The notes under the pieces: model-generated
Databases searched by the model: none
The model's input: only the letters and a program-made list of their open reading frames with translations
What the model was told of the DNA's origin: nothing
Translations under genes and position numbers: made by a program
Assembly: GCA_964017045.1 (NCBI GenBank)
Contig: OZ024807.1
Location: 14,082,941 to 14,146,940 of the forward strand
Length of the DNA stretch: 64,000 bases
Reading direction: 5' to 3'
From: Omphiscola glabra
Taxonomy: Eukaryota; Mollusca; Gastropoda; Lymnaeidae
Shown: one piece after another, positions 23,200 to 53,649 of the stretch
Numbering within the stretch: position 1 is the stretch's first letter
Layout of the letters: every line of letters starts with the position of its first letter

Positions 23200-23290
23200 G
23201 ATTAAAAAGTATAACGTCACGTTTCCGTGTTACGTTGCATTCGTTGCATAAAGCAGTTAGTTCCTGAATTTCTTTACGTCGCACGAGTAA
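23200..23290 (+). promoter_or_regulatory. Possible CBS promoter / first noncoding exon
   Basis: A locally CpG-richer stretch carries AACGTCACG (CRE-like) and several ACGT motifs. It ends in a donor-like GTAAGT at about 23287. A pyrimidine-poor acceptor candidate (TTGATTATAG) ends at 25306, 37 bp before the CBS ATG. This could be the CBS 5' UTR exon, but no TATA box or coding constraint supports it, so it is only a candidate. Confidence 0.22.
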
Positions 23291-23872
23291 GTTACTAAAG
23301 TACTATTTTATTATTATACTAACTATACCGTTGTGTTACGTGTTAGCCGTGTTCGTGTAACTGAGTGATTGTAACTTAGTTTTAACAATTAGAGCTAATT
23401 TAGTACTTTAGTAAGTAAGTGTAGTAGTGTAGTTAAGTTAGCTAAAGTATTAAGTTAAATAAGTCCGATGGTCGTAAACGATAGTCCGTCATTAATTAAT
23501 AACGACAACTTTTGGCCAATTTACGAAGTTTATTTGGACTATTTAACTATTTAAACTATTTACTATTTAGTATTTCGTTTACTTCCTAGCAACCTAGGAC
23601 TAGGACTATGATTCAGATCAGTGGGGAGTAGGCATACTGATCATACTGCCACTGCTGCTTGTACAATGTCAATGAAGTAGCCTACATATTTTTTTCTACT
23701 ACTGAGAAGTACTAGATAATTAGACTAATTAGTGTAGTCAGTATAGGCAGACTTTATTTTCAATTAATAATTAAGGAGGTCTTAGTTACTAGTCTAAGTG
23801 ACTCTAAGGCGACCTTAAACTTAAGTCCTTAGCTTAATGAATGTAACTTTAATGTTAATTTAAGGTTTGGTA

Positions 23873-24021
23873 AATGCGAAGGGATAGCACCATGTTTTTA
23901 CCGTGGCCGCCAACTTGATTGCCGTGACCCATAAAATTAAGAATAAAACGTTTAAAACTAATGACTAATGAAACAATTTCCTAAATGTATCCCTAAACCC
24001 ACTGTGCTATCTCTTCGCATT
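23873..24021. mobile_element. MITE-like element with 18-bp terminal inverted repeats
   Basis: AATGCGAAGGGATAGCAC (23873-23890) and GTGCTATCTCTTCGCATT (24004-24021) are inverted with one mismatch. Inside, TTTTACCGTGGCCGCCAACT is close to the right arm of the hairpin at 22262-22333 read on the other strand. The two are probably relatives of one repeat family. Confidence 0.55.
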
Positions 24022-24609
24022 AGCCTAAGGCTAAGGTTTTAATTAGACTTTAGGCTGAGTACAGGCCTTATTAATAATTAGTAATTATTAGCTACTGTCT
24101 GTTGATACCAAGTCTGGTCAATTTACGAACTTTGTGCCAAAATATCTGTTTTGATCTCTCATCTTTTATAATTTATATGCATCTCACTTAAAAAAAATAA
24201 AAATCTTTTAATTGCAGAAGACTGAAGAAATGCCAAATATTTCAGGGATTACCTATTAATAACAAGAAAATATTATATGAAAATTAATTAAAATAAAAAA
24301 ATAAAAGTGCAAAAATTTTGGTTAAATTTGTTTATTTTATAAATAAGGGCAAATTATTCTCTGACATATCCAGGGTTAGTGCCGCCCAGGGCTGATCAAG
24401 CTTTTTGCCTTCTATGAAAAAAAACTGCTGACAGAAAGTGCAGTCCTTCAATATAAAGAAAAAAAAGAACCACCCAGGGCAGACTGCCCCCCTCCGCACC
24501 CCCTTCCTACACAACTGATTCAGACTCAATTGTTTTGCTTTTTTAAAATTTAAGTATGTAATCCAAGATTTCCCCCCCCCCCTCCCCGATTGCTACTAAG
24601 CATAATCCC

Positions 24610-24774
24610 TAATACTTCATTTTAACTAAAATAAACTGCTACAAATGACATCCGAATAGCATTAGTCAAAATGGACCAGGACACGCAGCGACGCCATTCG
24701 CACCCGGGTACCATTAAGCTCAATGCTTTCGGATGTCATTTGTGGTAGTTTATTTTAGTAAAACTGAAGAATTA
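24610..24774. mobile_element. MITE with about 45-bp terminal inverted repeats and TA ends
   Basis: The left arm 24610-24665 and the right arm 24722-24774 are inverted copies. Both contain ACTAAAATAAACT and AAATGACATCCGAA on their respective strands. The outermost bases are TA on each side, fitting TA target duplication as in Tc1/mariner-type MITEs. The 55-bp core is unrelated to either arm. It lies about 570 bp upstream of the CBS start codon. Confidence 0.7.
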
Positions 24775-25342
24775 ACTTTTCAAACGTATAGTACATTCAA
24801 TTATCTTTCATTTGATACCTCATTTGGTCTTAAAAACCCAACAATAATATTTTAAATCGTTTTTTAATTCCAACCTCTCAATTCTGGTACCCGTGTACCT
24901 ATAGGTGCAGCCTTTATGATTATCAGATCCATTTTTAGTTAGAGGGGTAGGGATGTAAATTTATGTGAAAGCACTTCTTTTTTATCACTTGCATTGATAT
25001 AATTTGCACTGAATGCCTGTCTAAAAACCACTTCAGTATCGTTCATCAATCAGTAAGCTGACAATTTTACTAAATGATTTGACATGCCTCACATACATTA
25101 CAGCCCTGACCTAGATCAGCCTCGGTTATTTTCCACTGCTCATAAACTTATAGTTTATATATTTGGCTGTCAATTGTTTAGCAACTTTTAAGTTATAGAG
25201 TTTATAGTTAAAGTCAAGTAGGCCTAATTAAAATATTTCAGGATCCTCCCAACCTGGGTTTAATGAAAATAATTTATGTTACAGGACTATACTTATTTGA
25301 TTATAGGACATTGCAAACTGGAATTACTTTAAACTACAAACA

Positions 25343-45101
<19,759 letters not shown>

Positions 45102-45671
45102 TGACAAAGATTCCAGACGCAGCAGAGGCTGGGATCTCATGTCAGGACAATTGATCTACACCAGGACATATGTTTTTGTACACCAGGACATATGTTTTTG
45201 TTATCTGTAAAATATGTTTCTTTACACCATGACATAGTTGGGTTTTTTTTTTAAAGTAGTTTTTTAACTCCAGGACATTTTTTTTCCTTACTCCAGGATA
45301 GATGATTATACACTTGAAATGGTGACAACAGCAACACAGTAATATCAGACTAGTTTTTACACCAGGGAAGAGGTCAGATTACTGTTATGCCATAAAAACA
45401 TTGAGAATGTTTTGCACATGTTTTTTGTAATTTTTTTCTTGACCAAAACAAGAAAGAATTTTTTTCCTAGAATTGCTCTTAGCAGTTTGCTGTGCCTCAA
45501 GAGAAATTCTAGAAGATTTAGTATTGTATAGTTGTTTGTTTTTGTTAACTTCATTAATTAGAAAGTGAGCTTCAAATATTGATTTGCCAATACCAAACTT
45601 GAGGTTCTGAAACCCATCAATACAAACAACAAAAAAAAGTTGACTGGCCTAGTTACATTATTTTAAAGAAA

Positions 45672-46090
45672 TGCCTCCTGTTCACAAGTGTGTGTGCTGC
45701 TGTTGCCTGCTGTTCACAAGTGTGTGTGTGCTGCTGTTGCCTGCTGTTCACAAGTGTGTGTGCTGCTGTTGCCTGCTGTTCACAAGTGTGTGTGCTGCTG
45801 TTGCCTGCTGTTCACAAGCGTGTGTGCTGCTGTTGCCTGCTGTTCACAAGTGTGTGTGCTGCTGTTGCCTGCTGTTCACAAGTGTGTGTGCTGCTGTTGC
45901 CTGCTGTTCACAGGTGTGTGTGCTGCTGTTGCCTGCTGTTCACAGGTGTGTGTGCTGCTGTTGCCTGCTGTTCACAGGTGTGTGCGCTGCTGTTGCCTGC
46001 TGTTCACAAGTGTGTGCGCTGCTGTTGCCTGCTGTTCACAGGTGTGTGTGCTGCTGTTGCCTGCTGTTCACAGGTGTGTGTGCTGCTGTG
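45672..46090. repeat. 32-bp minisatellite downstream of the CBS stop
   Basis: About 13 copies of TTGCCTGCTGTTCACAAGTG plus TGTGTGCTGCTG, probably within the CBS 3' UTR. Confidence 0.93.
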
Positions 46091-46182
46091 GTGGCCTTTA
46101 ATGTCTCATTTGCTTAGATATTTTTTTTAAAATACAATTTTGTGTGGGTTTTTTTTTTTTTTTTTCACTTAGTGAAAATATG

Positions 46183-46188
46183 AATAAA
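46183..46188 (+). terminator. Candidate CBS polyadenylation signal
   Basis: This is the first clear AATAAA downstream of the CBS stop at 45101. If used, the 3' UTR is about 1.1 kb and contains the 32-bp minisatellite at 45672-46090. Further AATAAA sites at 47915, 49661 and 50326 are also possible. Confidence 0.35.
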
Positions 46189-46271
46189 TGTTCTGCCATT
46201 GTTTGGTCACTTTGAACATGATTAAGTGTATCATTTCTGAAAGGGTTTTGATGACTGTTTTGTTCAGTTGT

Positions 46272-46390
46272 TAAAGTTCAATGAATCTGTCAAATCAATG
46301 AATCTGTCAAATCAATGAATCTGTCAAATCAATGAATCTGTCAAATCAATGAATCTGTCAAATCAATGAATCTGTCAAATCAATGAATCT
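46272..46390. repeat. 17-bp tandem repeat, 7 copies
   Basis: AATGAATCTGTCAAATC repeated almost without change. Confidence 0.92.
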
Positions 46391-46611
46391 CAGATCGAAT
46401 TAACCAACGATGAAATGAAATTTTAATGATTTTTTTTTTGGGGGGGGGACCACCTATAATATTTTGCCATCCTATTTTGTGTACTTGGTCCTTCCATTTT
46501 TAAATTATGGCTCTCATTCACCATTACCTTTTTTTTTTTTTTTTTTTTTCCTCAATTTTTATTACTATTTTTTTTTTTTTGGTTGCTTTAATTCACATTT
46601 TAGAGGTTTTA

Positions 46612-47715
46612 TGTTGTCAGAAGCTTATATTTTGGTAAGGCCAGAGTCTCATTGTTAACACTGTCAGCATAAGGAATGTGGCATGGCTGTCAGAAGCTTA
46701 TATTTTGGTAAGGCCAGAGTCTCATTGTTAACACTGTCAGCATAAGGAATGTGGCATGGCTGTCAGAAGCTTATATTTTGGTAAGGCCAGAGTCTCATTG
46801 TTAACACTGTCAGCATAAGGAATTTGGCATGGCTGTCAGAAGCTTATATTTTGGTAAGGCCAGAGTCTCATTGTTAACACTGTCAGCATAAGGAATTTGG
46901 CATGGCTGTCAGAAGCTTATATTTTGGTAAGGCCAGAGTCTCATTGTTAACACTGTCAGCATAAGGAATTTGGCATGGCTGTCAGAAGCTTATATTTTGG
47001 TAAGGCCAGAGTCTCATTGTTAACACTGTCAGCATAAGGAATTTGGCATGGCTGTCAGAAGCTTATATTTTGGTAAGGCCAGAGTCTCATTGTTAACACT
47101 GTCAGCATAAGGAATGTGGCATGGCTGTCAGAAGCTTATATTTTGGTAAGGCCAGAGTCTCATTGTTAACACTGTCAGCATAAGGAATGTGGCATGGCTG
47201 TCAGAAGCTTATATTTTGGTAAGGCCAGAGTCTCATTGTTAACACTGTCAGCATAAGGAATTTGGCATGGCTGTCAGAAGCTTATATTTTGGTAAGGCCA
47301 GAGTCTCATTGTTAACACTGTCAGCATAAGGAATGTGGCATGGCTGTCAGAAGCTTATATTTTGGTAAGGCCAGAGTCTCATTGTTAACACTGTCAGCAT
47401 AAGGAATGTGGCATGGCTGTCAGAAGCTTATATTTTGGTAAGGCCAGAGTCTCATTGTTAACACTGTCAGCATAATGAATTTGGCATGGCTGTCAGAAGC
47501 TTATATTTTGGTAAGGCCAGAGTCTCATTGTTAACACTGTCAGCATAATGAATTTGGCATGGCTGTCAGAAGCTTATATTTTGGTAAGGCCAGAGTCTCA
47601 TTGTTAACACTGTCAGCATAATGAATTTGGCATGGCTGTCAGAAGCTTATATTTTGGTAAGGCCAGAGTCTCATTGTTAACACTGTCAGCATAATGAATT
47701 TGGCATGGCTGTCAT
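46612..47715. repeat. 73-bp satellite, 15 copies, nearly identical
   Basis: The unit contains TGTCAGAAGCTTATATTTTG and CCAGAGTCTCATTGTTAACA. The only common variants are AAGGAATGTGG, AAGGAATTTGG and ATGAATTTGG, and like variants cluster, which suggests recent expansion. Confidence 0.95.
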
Positions 47716-47719
47716 ATTT

Positions 47720-48660
47720 TTGTTTGAATTTCTAAGCAATGAAGGATTGAGGGGCCAATGAATGGGTAGAAAAATTCCAACACTGTTCATACATTTTTTT
47801 TAATGGCTAAAACATGCAACATGCATCTCTTGGCAGCTTTAGGATGGTGGGAGAAATGTGACAGGATGGGTGCACCATAAATTACAAGTGTCATCTTATT
47901 ATGAGTTAAAATCAAATAAAGTTTGATTGGTTTAACTGGGTTTTGGCCGTGGGGGGGGGGGGGGGGGGATATGAATTCTGTAGATTTGGCACCATCCAGA
48001 AACAAGGCCAGGGTCATAAAATTTAAAAAAATAACTTCATACTTTGAGTGGGGTTCTTGTCTCACATTAAATTCAGTTGATAGTTAAGTTACAGTTTCAC
48101 AAGGTATTGTGGGAGCGTACCACATTGATGAAACAAACTTCCTTTAAAGAATCTTTCACTTTGTCCATAAAAAAAAAAAAATTAATATGTTTAGATTTGT
48201 TTTATTTGTTCAACTCACCCCCCTCCCCCCCCCCAAACCTCCCCTGTAGTCACACTATCAATCAAACTGTTTGCCTCATCATTTCTGAGCAGCAGTAAAT
48301 TCATCTGTACAATAATCAAGCTGACTGACCTATCATACTTGGGATCTTTTGATTGATTATCCTGTATCACTAGGAAAACTTGTAAAACTGGGGGATGGTA
48401 ATGTTTATTCATAAATTTTATATTTCCATTACATGTTATGGTTATAATTTTATGATCAACTTTGCACAAATGTTATATAGGCTCATCACAGTTTGTGACA
48501 GACTGCCTTACAGAATATTTTCCCCAATGTATCTATTAATATATGCTTGCCATTTTGGTCGGTCAAACCCTACCGGATTTTAGTTATTATTTTTTCTTAT
48601 GTAGATGACTATGTGTGGAATTTTTGTTTGTTTTTAAAATTGTATTTACATTTACAGGAA
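47720..48660. other. Intergenic, no gene recognised
   Basis: AT-rich with G- and C-runs near 47950 and 48222. The short frames are composition only. Confidence 0.4.
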
Positions 48661-48667
48661 TAATAAT

Positions 48668-48880
48668 TCCATTAGAAATAATAAGGATGAAATTATAAGG
48701 ATGAAATAATAAGGATGAAATAATAAGGATGAAATAATAAGGCTGAAATAATAAGGCTGAAATAATAAGGATGAAATTATAAGGCTGAAATAATGATGAC
48801 ATAATAAGGATGACATTATAAGGATGACATAATAAGGATGACATTATAAGGATGACATTATAAGGATGACATAAGGCTGA
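48668..48880. repeat. 13-14-bp minisatellite
   Basis: About 16 copies of ATAAGGATGAAATA, with GATGACAT variants at the right end. Confidence 0.88.
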
Positions 48881-49204
48881 ACAGTTTTGTTCTCATCATC
48901 AAAGAATAAACTGGTCTAGTGTCTTTCAAGAAAAGCTCACTCAGTTTACATCACTATCCCAACAACAAATTTCTATTGAAAGTTTTTGATCTCACGTGGG
49001 CCTGTTGTTTAAAAAAATAAATATATAGTTATAGACGGTTGCTCTGCTTTGCTGAAATAGTCCATTACTTTAATTTTGAATGTTAATCCATTACTAACTG
49101 CAGTCGGGTTACGGAGGTCAGACTGCGGATATGGATCAATGAGCAAATGGTCTGTGAAGATCCCCAAGAGTAACACTGTCTTGTACTGATGGACATGTTA
49201 AACC

Positions 49205-49612
49205 GAACGGTTGTTGTGGTCAGTGTTGACTGAGATGTTGGTTGTTGTGGTCAGTGTTGACTGAGAGGTTGGTTGTTGTGGTCAGTGTTGACTGAGATGT
49301 TGGTTGTTGTGGTCAGTGTTGACTGAGATGTTGGTTGTTGTGGTCAGTGTTGACTGAGATGTTGGTTGTTGTGGTCAGTGTTGACTGAGATGTTGGTTGT
49401 TGTGGTCAGTGTTGACTGAGATGTTGGTTGTTGTGGTCAGTGTTGACTGAGATGTTGGTTGTTGTGGTCAGTGTTGACTGAGAGGTTGGTTGTTGTGGTC
49501 AGTGTTGACTGAGATGTTGGTTGTTGTGGTCAGTGTTGACTGAGATGTTGGTTGTTGTGGTCAGTGTTGACTGAGATGTCGGTTGTTGTGGTCAGTGTTG
49601 ACTGAGATGTTT
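49205..49612. repeat. 31-bp minisatellite, 13 copies
   Basis: GTTGGTTGTTGTGGTCAGTG plus TTGACTGAGAT, highly uniform. Confidence 0.93.
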
Positions 49613-50500
49613 ATGGCAGAACTGGAAGACTTCGGATTTGTTCAGGTTAATTAATGGACAAATAAAGTCATTAGAGAACCAGATAATTTTTTTTTAAATT
49701 GATATTTTCAAACCTTCAAATATTTCTGATCATTTTAATTATTTTACATATCCTCCCCCCCCCCCCCCCCTTCCTCTTTCTCCCACATAACCCCCAAATT
49801 GAGGTAGAATAAATTTCCTGCATCTTGTCAACAAATATTTGGATGAATTAAATATTTTGAGTGTATTTTTTCCTCTTGTGGGACATAATTATTTTGTATC
49901 TGTTGTTGAATCCCCTTGTGGCCGAACGACCTTGTTGCTATCCTATACTCGTAGTATCCCGGTGGTAGTCATTCCTGTCTTTTATAATTCATTGAAACTT
50001 AAACGTACCATCACAAATACAAAAAACTTTTTATACAGAGCTTTTTATGCGCTCCAGTAACTGTTGAACATACCATTGTTGTTTATTTTAATGTATTTTA
50101 TCATTGACTTGGCTATAACTTTTTTGAGCACAATTTTTTACTGCACTCTTTAACTTACATTGTATTTCATGTTTACTACATTATAAATTATACTACATAT
50201 ATTAGAAAAGGTAACGGTAATAATAATCTGTTGGGTGATGTCATTGAGTTTCATAACAACTGTTACACTATTGTTACTGCATCATAACCAGCAGCTTGCA
50301 GGGAAACAGCTGTGATGCAATGGTTAATAAAGGGACTGTCAGGAAAATTTGTTGAATTTTTTATTTGTGTGCTTTCTTTTAAAAAATGTTATTTTTTAGT
50401 TGAACTTCGGAAATGTGGATCAAAATATGGATCAAAGATTTAAATGATTGCATTTTTTTATATGAACATCCCACACCTTTAAGTGATCTCAAATGTACGC
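49613..50500. other. Intergenic, no gene recognised
   Basis: AT-rich with a long C-run at about 49755-49770. A 73-codon frame at 49839-50060 has no recognisable motif. Confidence 0.4.
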
Positions 50501-50509
50501 AGTCTAAAT

Positions 50510-51131
50510 CAGGGGCGGCCAACCCACTGGCCACATCAAATACTGCCAGCCTGATCGCTCACTGACAAACTTATTCCTGCTTTCATTCTGTTGACGGAGA
50601 AGTCCATTTAAAAAATAGTGGCGAGAGAAAAGATCAAATGGTAACACAGATGTTAGTGTTGACCCTTTAAAAAAAAATTACCATTTCATTATGTGCCTTA
50701 GGAATAGGTTAAACATTACTGTACAGAAGTATGTGCCTTAGGAATAGGTTAAACATTACTGTACAGAATTATGTGCATTAGGAATAGGTTAAACATTACT
50801 GTACAGAATTATGTGCATTAGGAATAGGTTAAACATTACTGTACAGAATTATGTGCATTAGGAATAGGTTAAACATTACTGTACAGAATTATGTGCATTA
50901 GGAATAGGTAAAACATTACTGTACATAATTATGTGCATTAGGAATAGGTTAAACATTACTGTACAGAAGTTACTGGGGTTTTCTTGTAATATTATTTAGA
51001 TAAGGTGTCTGACACCCAGACCACGAACAGTTTATTTGCTATCAGAGTGGGCTGTGGAATCACTTTTGGGTTGGCCACCCCCTGATCTAAGTGTAACACC
51101 ATTTTTAACAATGGTCATTTGGCCAGCCCTG
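50510..51131. mobile_element. hAT-like non-autonomous element carrying a minisatellite
   Basis: The left end reads CAGGGGCGGCCAACCC. There are two candidate right ends. GGGTTGGCCACCCCCTG at 51068-51084 is the better inverted match but is followed by an imperfect duplication (ATCTAAGT). TTTGGCCAGCCCTG, ending at 51131, is followed by GTCTAAAT (51132-51139), an exact 8-bp match to the left flank at 50502-50509. The interior contains the 40-bp tandem array at about 50690-50970. No coding capacity is seen. Confidence 0.65.
50690..50970. repeat. 40-bp minisatellite inside the hAT-like element
   Basis: 7 copies of a unit containing ATTAGGAATAGGTTAAACAT and TACTGTACAGAATTATGTGC. Confidence 0.93.
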
Positions 51132-51604
51132 GTCTAAATGCAACAGTATTTTAAGTAACTCAGACCTGTTGACCCGCAAACTCTTAAAATCGTACAATAT
51201 CATCATAAAATCGTTCAACACATTATCTTAATAGTAAAAAAAAAAAACACACACACACGCAGTATATATAATGTATACATCTGAAAACGCCAAAACCGTA
51301 AGAGTGAACAGGTCTGGTAATTGGTCATTTTAAATTGACGCAATGCGTTTCTTCTTCGTGCGTGCCTTGTTTTGGTTGTTGAGATTTCTGGCAGCCATTT
51401 ATCTACTCATCTCATTCTTCCTGTTTCTTGATACTTCGCCACTGCAATGTACTAAGGGCATTATGATTTTTGGACAATCTGATTGTGTTTCTATTTGTTT
51501 GTGGTTGAAAGACCTTTCATCATACCAGCCTCTTTTATATAACTTGACAAACATCTGGACTGGCGTTATCTTGAACAGATGTACCAGTCGGTCGTGTAAC
51601 TAGC

Positions 51605-52275
51605 TACCCGGTGTTCTGTCACACTGCTGTGTAGCTCGTCCACTAGCCGCCTGGTGTTCTGTCACACTGCTGTATAACTCGTCCACCGGCCGCCTGGTGT
51701 TCTGTCCCACTGCTGTGTAACTCGTCCACCGGCTGCCTGGTGTTCTGTCCCACTGCTGTGTAACTCGTCCACTAGCCGCCTGGTGTTCTGTCACACTGCT
51801 GTATAACTCGTCCACCGGCTGCCTGGTATTCTGTTCCACTGCTGTATAACTCGTCCACCGACTGCCTGGTATTCTGTTCCACTGCTGTATAACTCGTCCA
51901 CTAGCCGCCTGGTGTTCTGTCACACTGCTGTATAACTCGTCCACCGGCTGCCAGGTATTCTGTCCCACTGCTGTGTAACTCGTCCACTAGCCGCATGGTG
52001 TTCTGTCACACTGCTGTATAACTCGTCCACCGGCTGCCTGGTATTCTGTCCCACTGCTGTGTAACTCGTCCACTAGCCGCCTGGTGTTCTGTCACTCTGC
52101 TGTATAACTCGTCCACCGGCTGCCTGGTATTCTGTTCCACTGCTGTATAACTCGTCCACCGGCTGCCTGGTATTCTGTCCCACTGCTGTGTAACTCGTCC
52201 ACTAGCCACCTGGTGTTCTGTCACACTGCTGTGTAACTCGTCCACTAGCCACCTGGTGTTCTGTCACACTGCTGT
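51605..52275. repeat. 43-bp minisatellite, about 15 copies
   Basis: The unit contains GCTGTATAACTCGTCCACCG and CTGCCTGGTATTCTGTCC. Two variant classes, CCACCGGCTGCC and CCACTAGCCGCC, alternate. Confidence 0.93.
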
Positions 52276-52435
52276 AAGACTTTACGTACGTTTGTACTTT
52301 CATTTACTCAATGGTTGCCTCTCTTCGTCTCTCTTCTTTGCAAGATTCATTACGTTGAGAGCATCCTCCTATCTAAAAGATGGTTAGCACTTATTTATTG
52401 CTATGGTGTTCTTTACTACATATTCTGGACTTACA

Positions 52436-52905
52436 TTGGCCATCACTCACGTGACTTACAATGGCCATCACTCACGTGACTTACAATGGCCATCACTCAC
52501 GTGACTTACATTGGCCATCACTCACGTGACTTACATTGGCCATCACTCACGTGACTTACATTGGCCATCACTCACGTGACTTACATTGGCCATCACTCAC
52601 GTGACTTACAATGGCCATCACTCACGTGACTTACAATGGCCATCACTCACGTGACTTACAATGGCCATCACTCACGTGACTTACAATGGCCATCACTCAT
52701 GTGACTTACAATGGCCATCACTCACGTGACTTGCAATGGCCATCACTCGCGTGACTTACAATGGCCATCACTCGCGTGACTTACATTGGCCATCACTCAC
52801 GTGACTTACTTTGGCCATCACTCACGTGACTTACTTTGGCCATCACTCACGTGACTTACATTGGCCATCACTCACGTGACTTACATTGGTCATCACTAAC
52901 GTGTA
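52436..52905. repeat. 25-bp minisatellite, about 18 copies
   Basis: CTTACATTGGCCATCACTCA CGTGA. Every unit contains CACGTG, an E-box hexamer. Confidence 0.94.
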
Positions 52906-53196
52906 TTATGTTTTAATATGTCATCGCTACATCCTCTGTAGGACATTCTAATATAGGGTCAAATTTGTTTGAATGTTTGGGCATTACCTCTTAGCTTTAC
53001 AACAATCTGACAATGATTTCAACTCCCTTTACAGAATTTTTTTTTTAGCTTTTTATTATTTTTTTGTTACATTTACATTTGCATTCTTGTATTGGTGACT
53101 TGATGGTATAACAGAGTTATCATTAAAGACGATAAAAGACAAAAAAGAAATATCTTTGGAGTAGTTTTTTTTTTTTTTTGACGATCTGTTTACAAC

Positions 53197-53310
53197 GTAT
53201 GTGTCACACATCAGGGGCGTATGTGTCACACATCAGGAGCGTATGTGTCACACATCAGGAGCGTATGTGTCACACATCAGTAGCGTATGTGTCACACATC
53301 AGGAGCGTTT
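53197..53310. repeat. 22-bp tandem repeat, 5 copies
   Basis: CGTATGTGTCACACATCAGG AG, repeated. Confidence 0.9.
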
Positions 53311-53649
53311 ACTCTATTTGGCTGTAGGGTGCACACGCCATCGTTTCGTACCTACTCATGACTAACTGGCTGGATAGTGGTCATATTTATTTTTATTAAT
53401 TTTACTGAAGTGTTCAAAGTCAGGCTGTTAAACACTCCCCCCCCCCTTTTTTTTCTCCCCCTATATCACGTTTAGCACGTCTTATCCATATCATCAGCTC
53501 CAATTTGTTTGGAAATCTGTTAGGTAAATACGGCTCATAGAAGGGGATATTCATGGCAGCCGCGACGTCATGCCAGCCAATTCACCAAGAATAGAGGCAA
53601 ACACCAGAGGCGGCGAGGCGCTGTTCAATTAACACGGCAAATTATATAC

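Noticed and set aside
45671..46130. Cys-rich frames of 137-148 codons after CBS
   Set aside because: The 32-bp minisatellite is open in all plus frames. The apparent Cys-rich peptide pattern is not a secreted toxin or metallothionein.
51343..51603. 86-codon plus-strand frame with a hydrophobic N-terminus
   Set aside because: It looks like a membrane peptide but has no homologous motif or conserved context, and it ends where a minisatellite starts. Kept out for lack of support.
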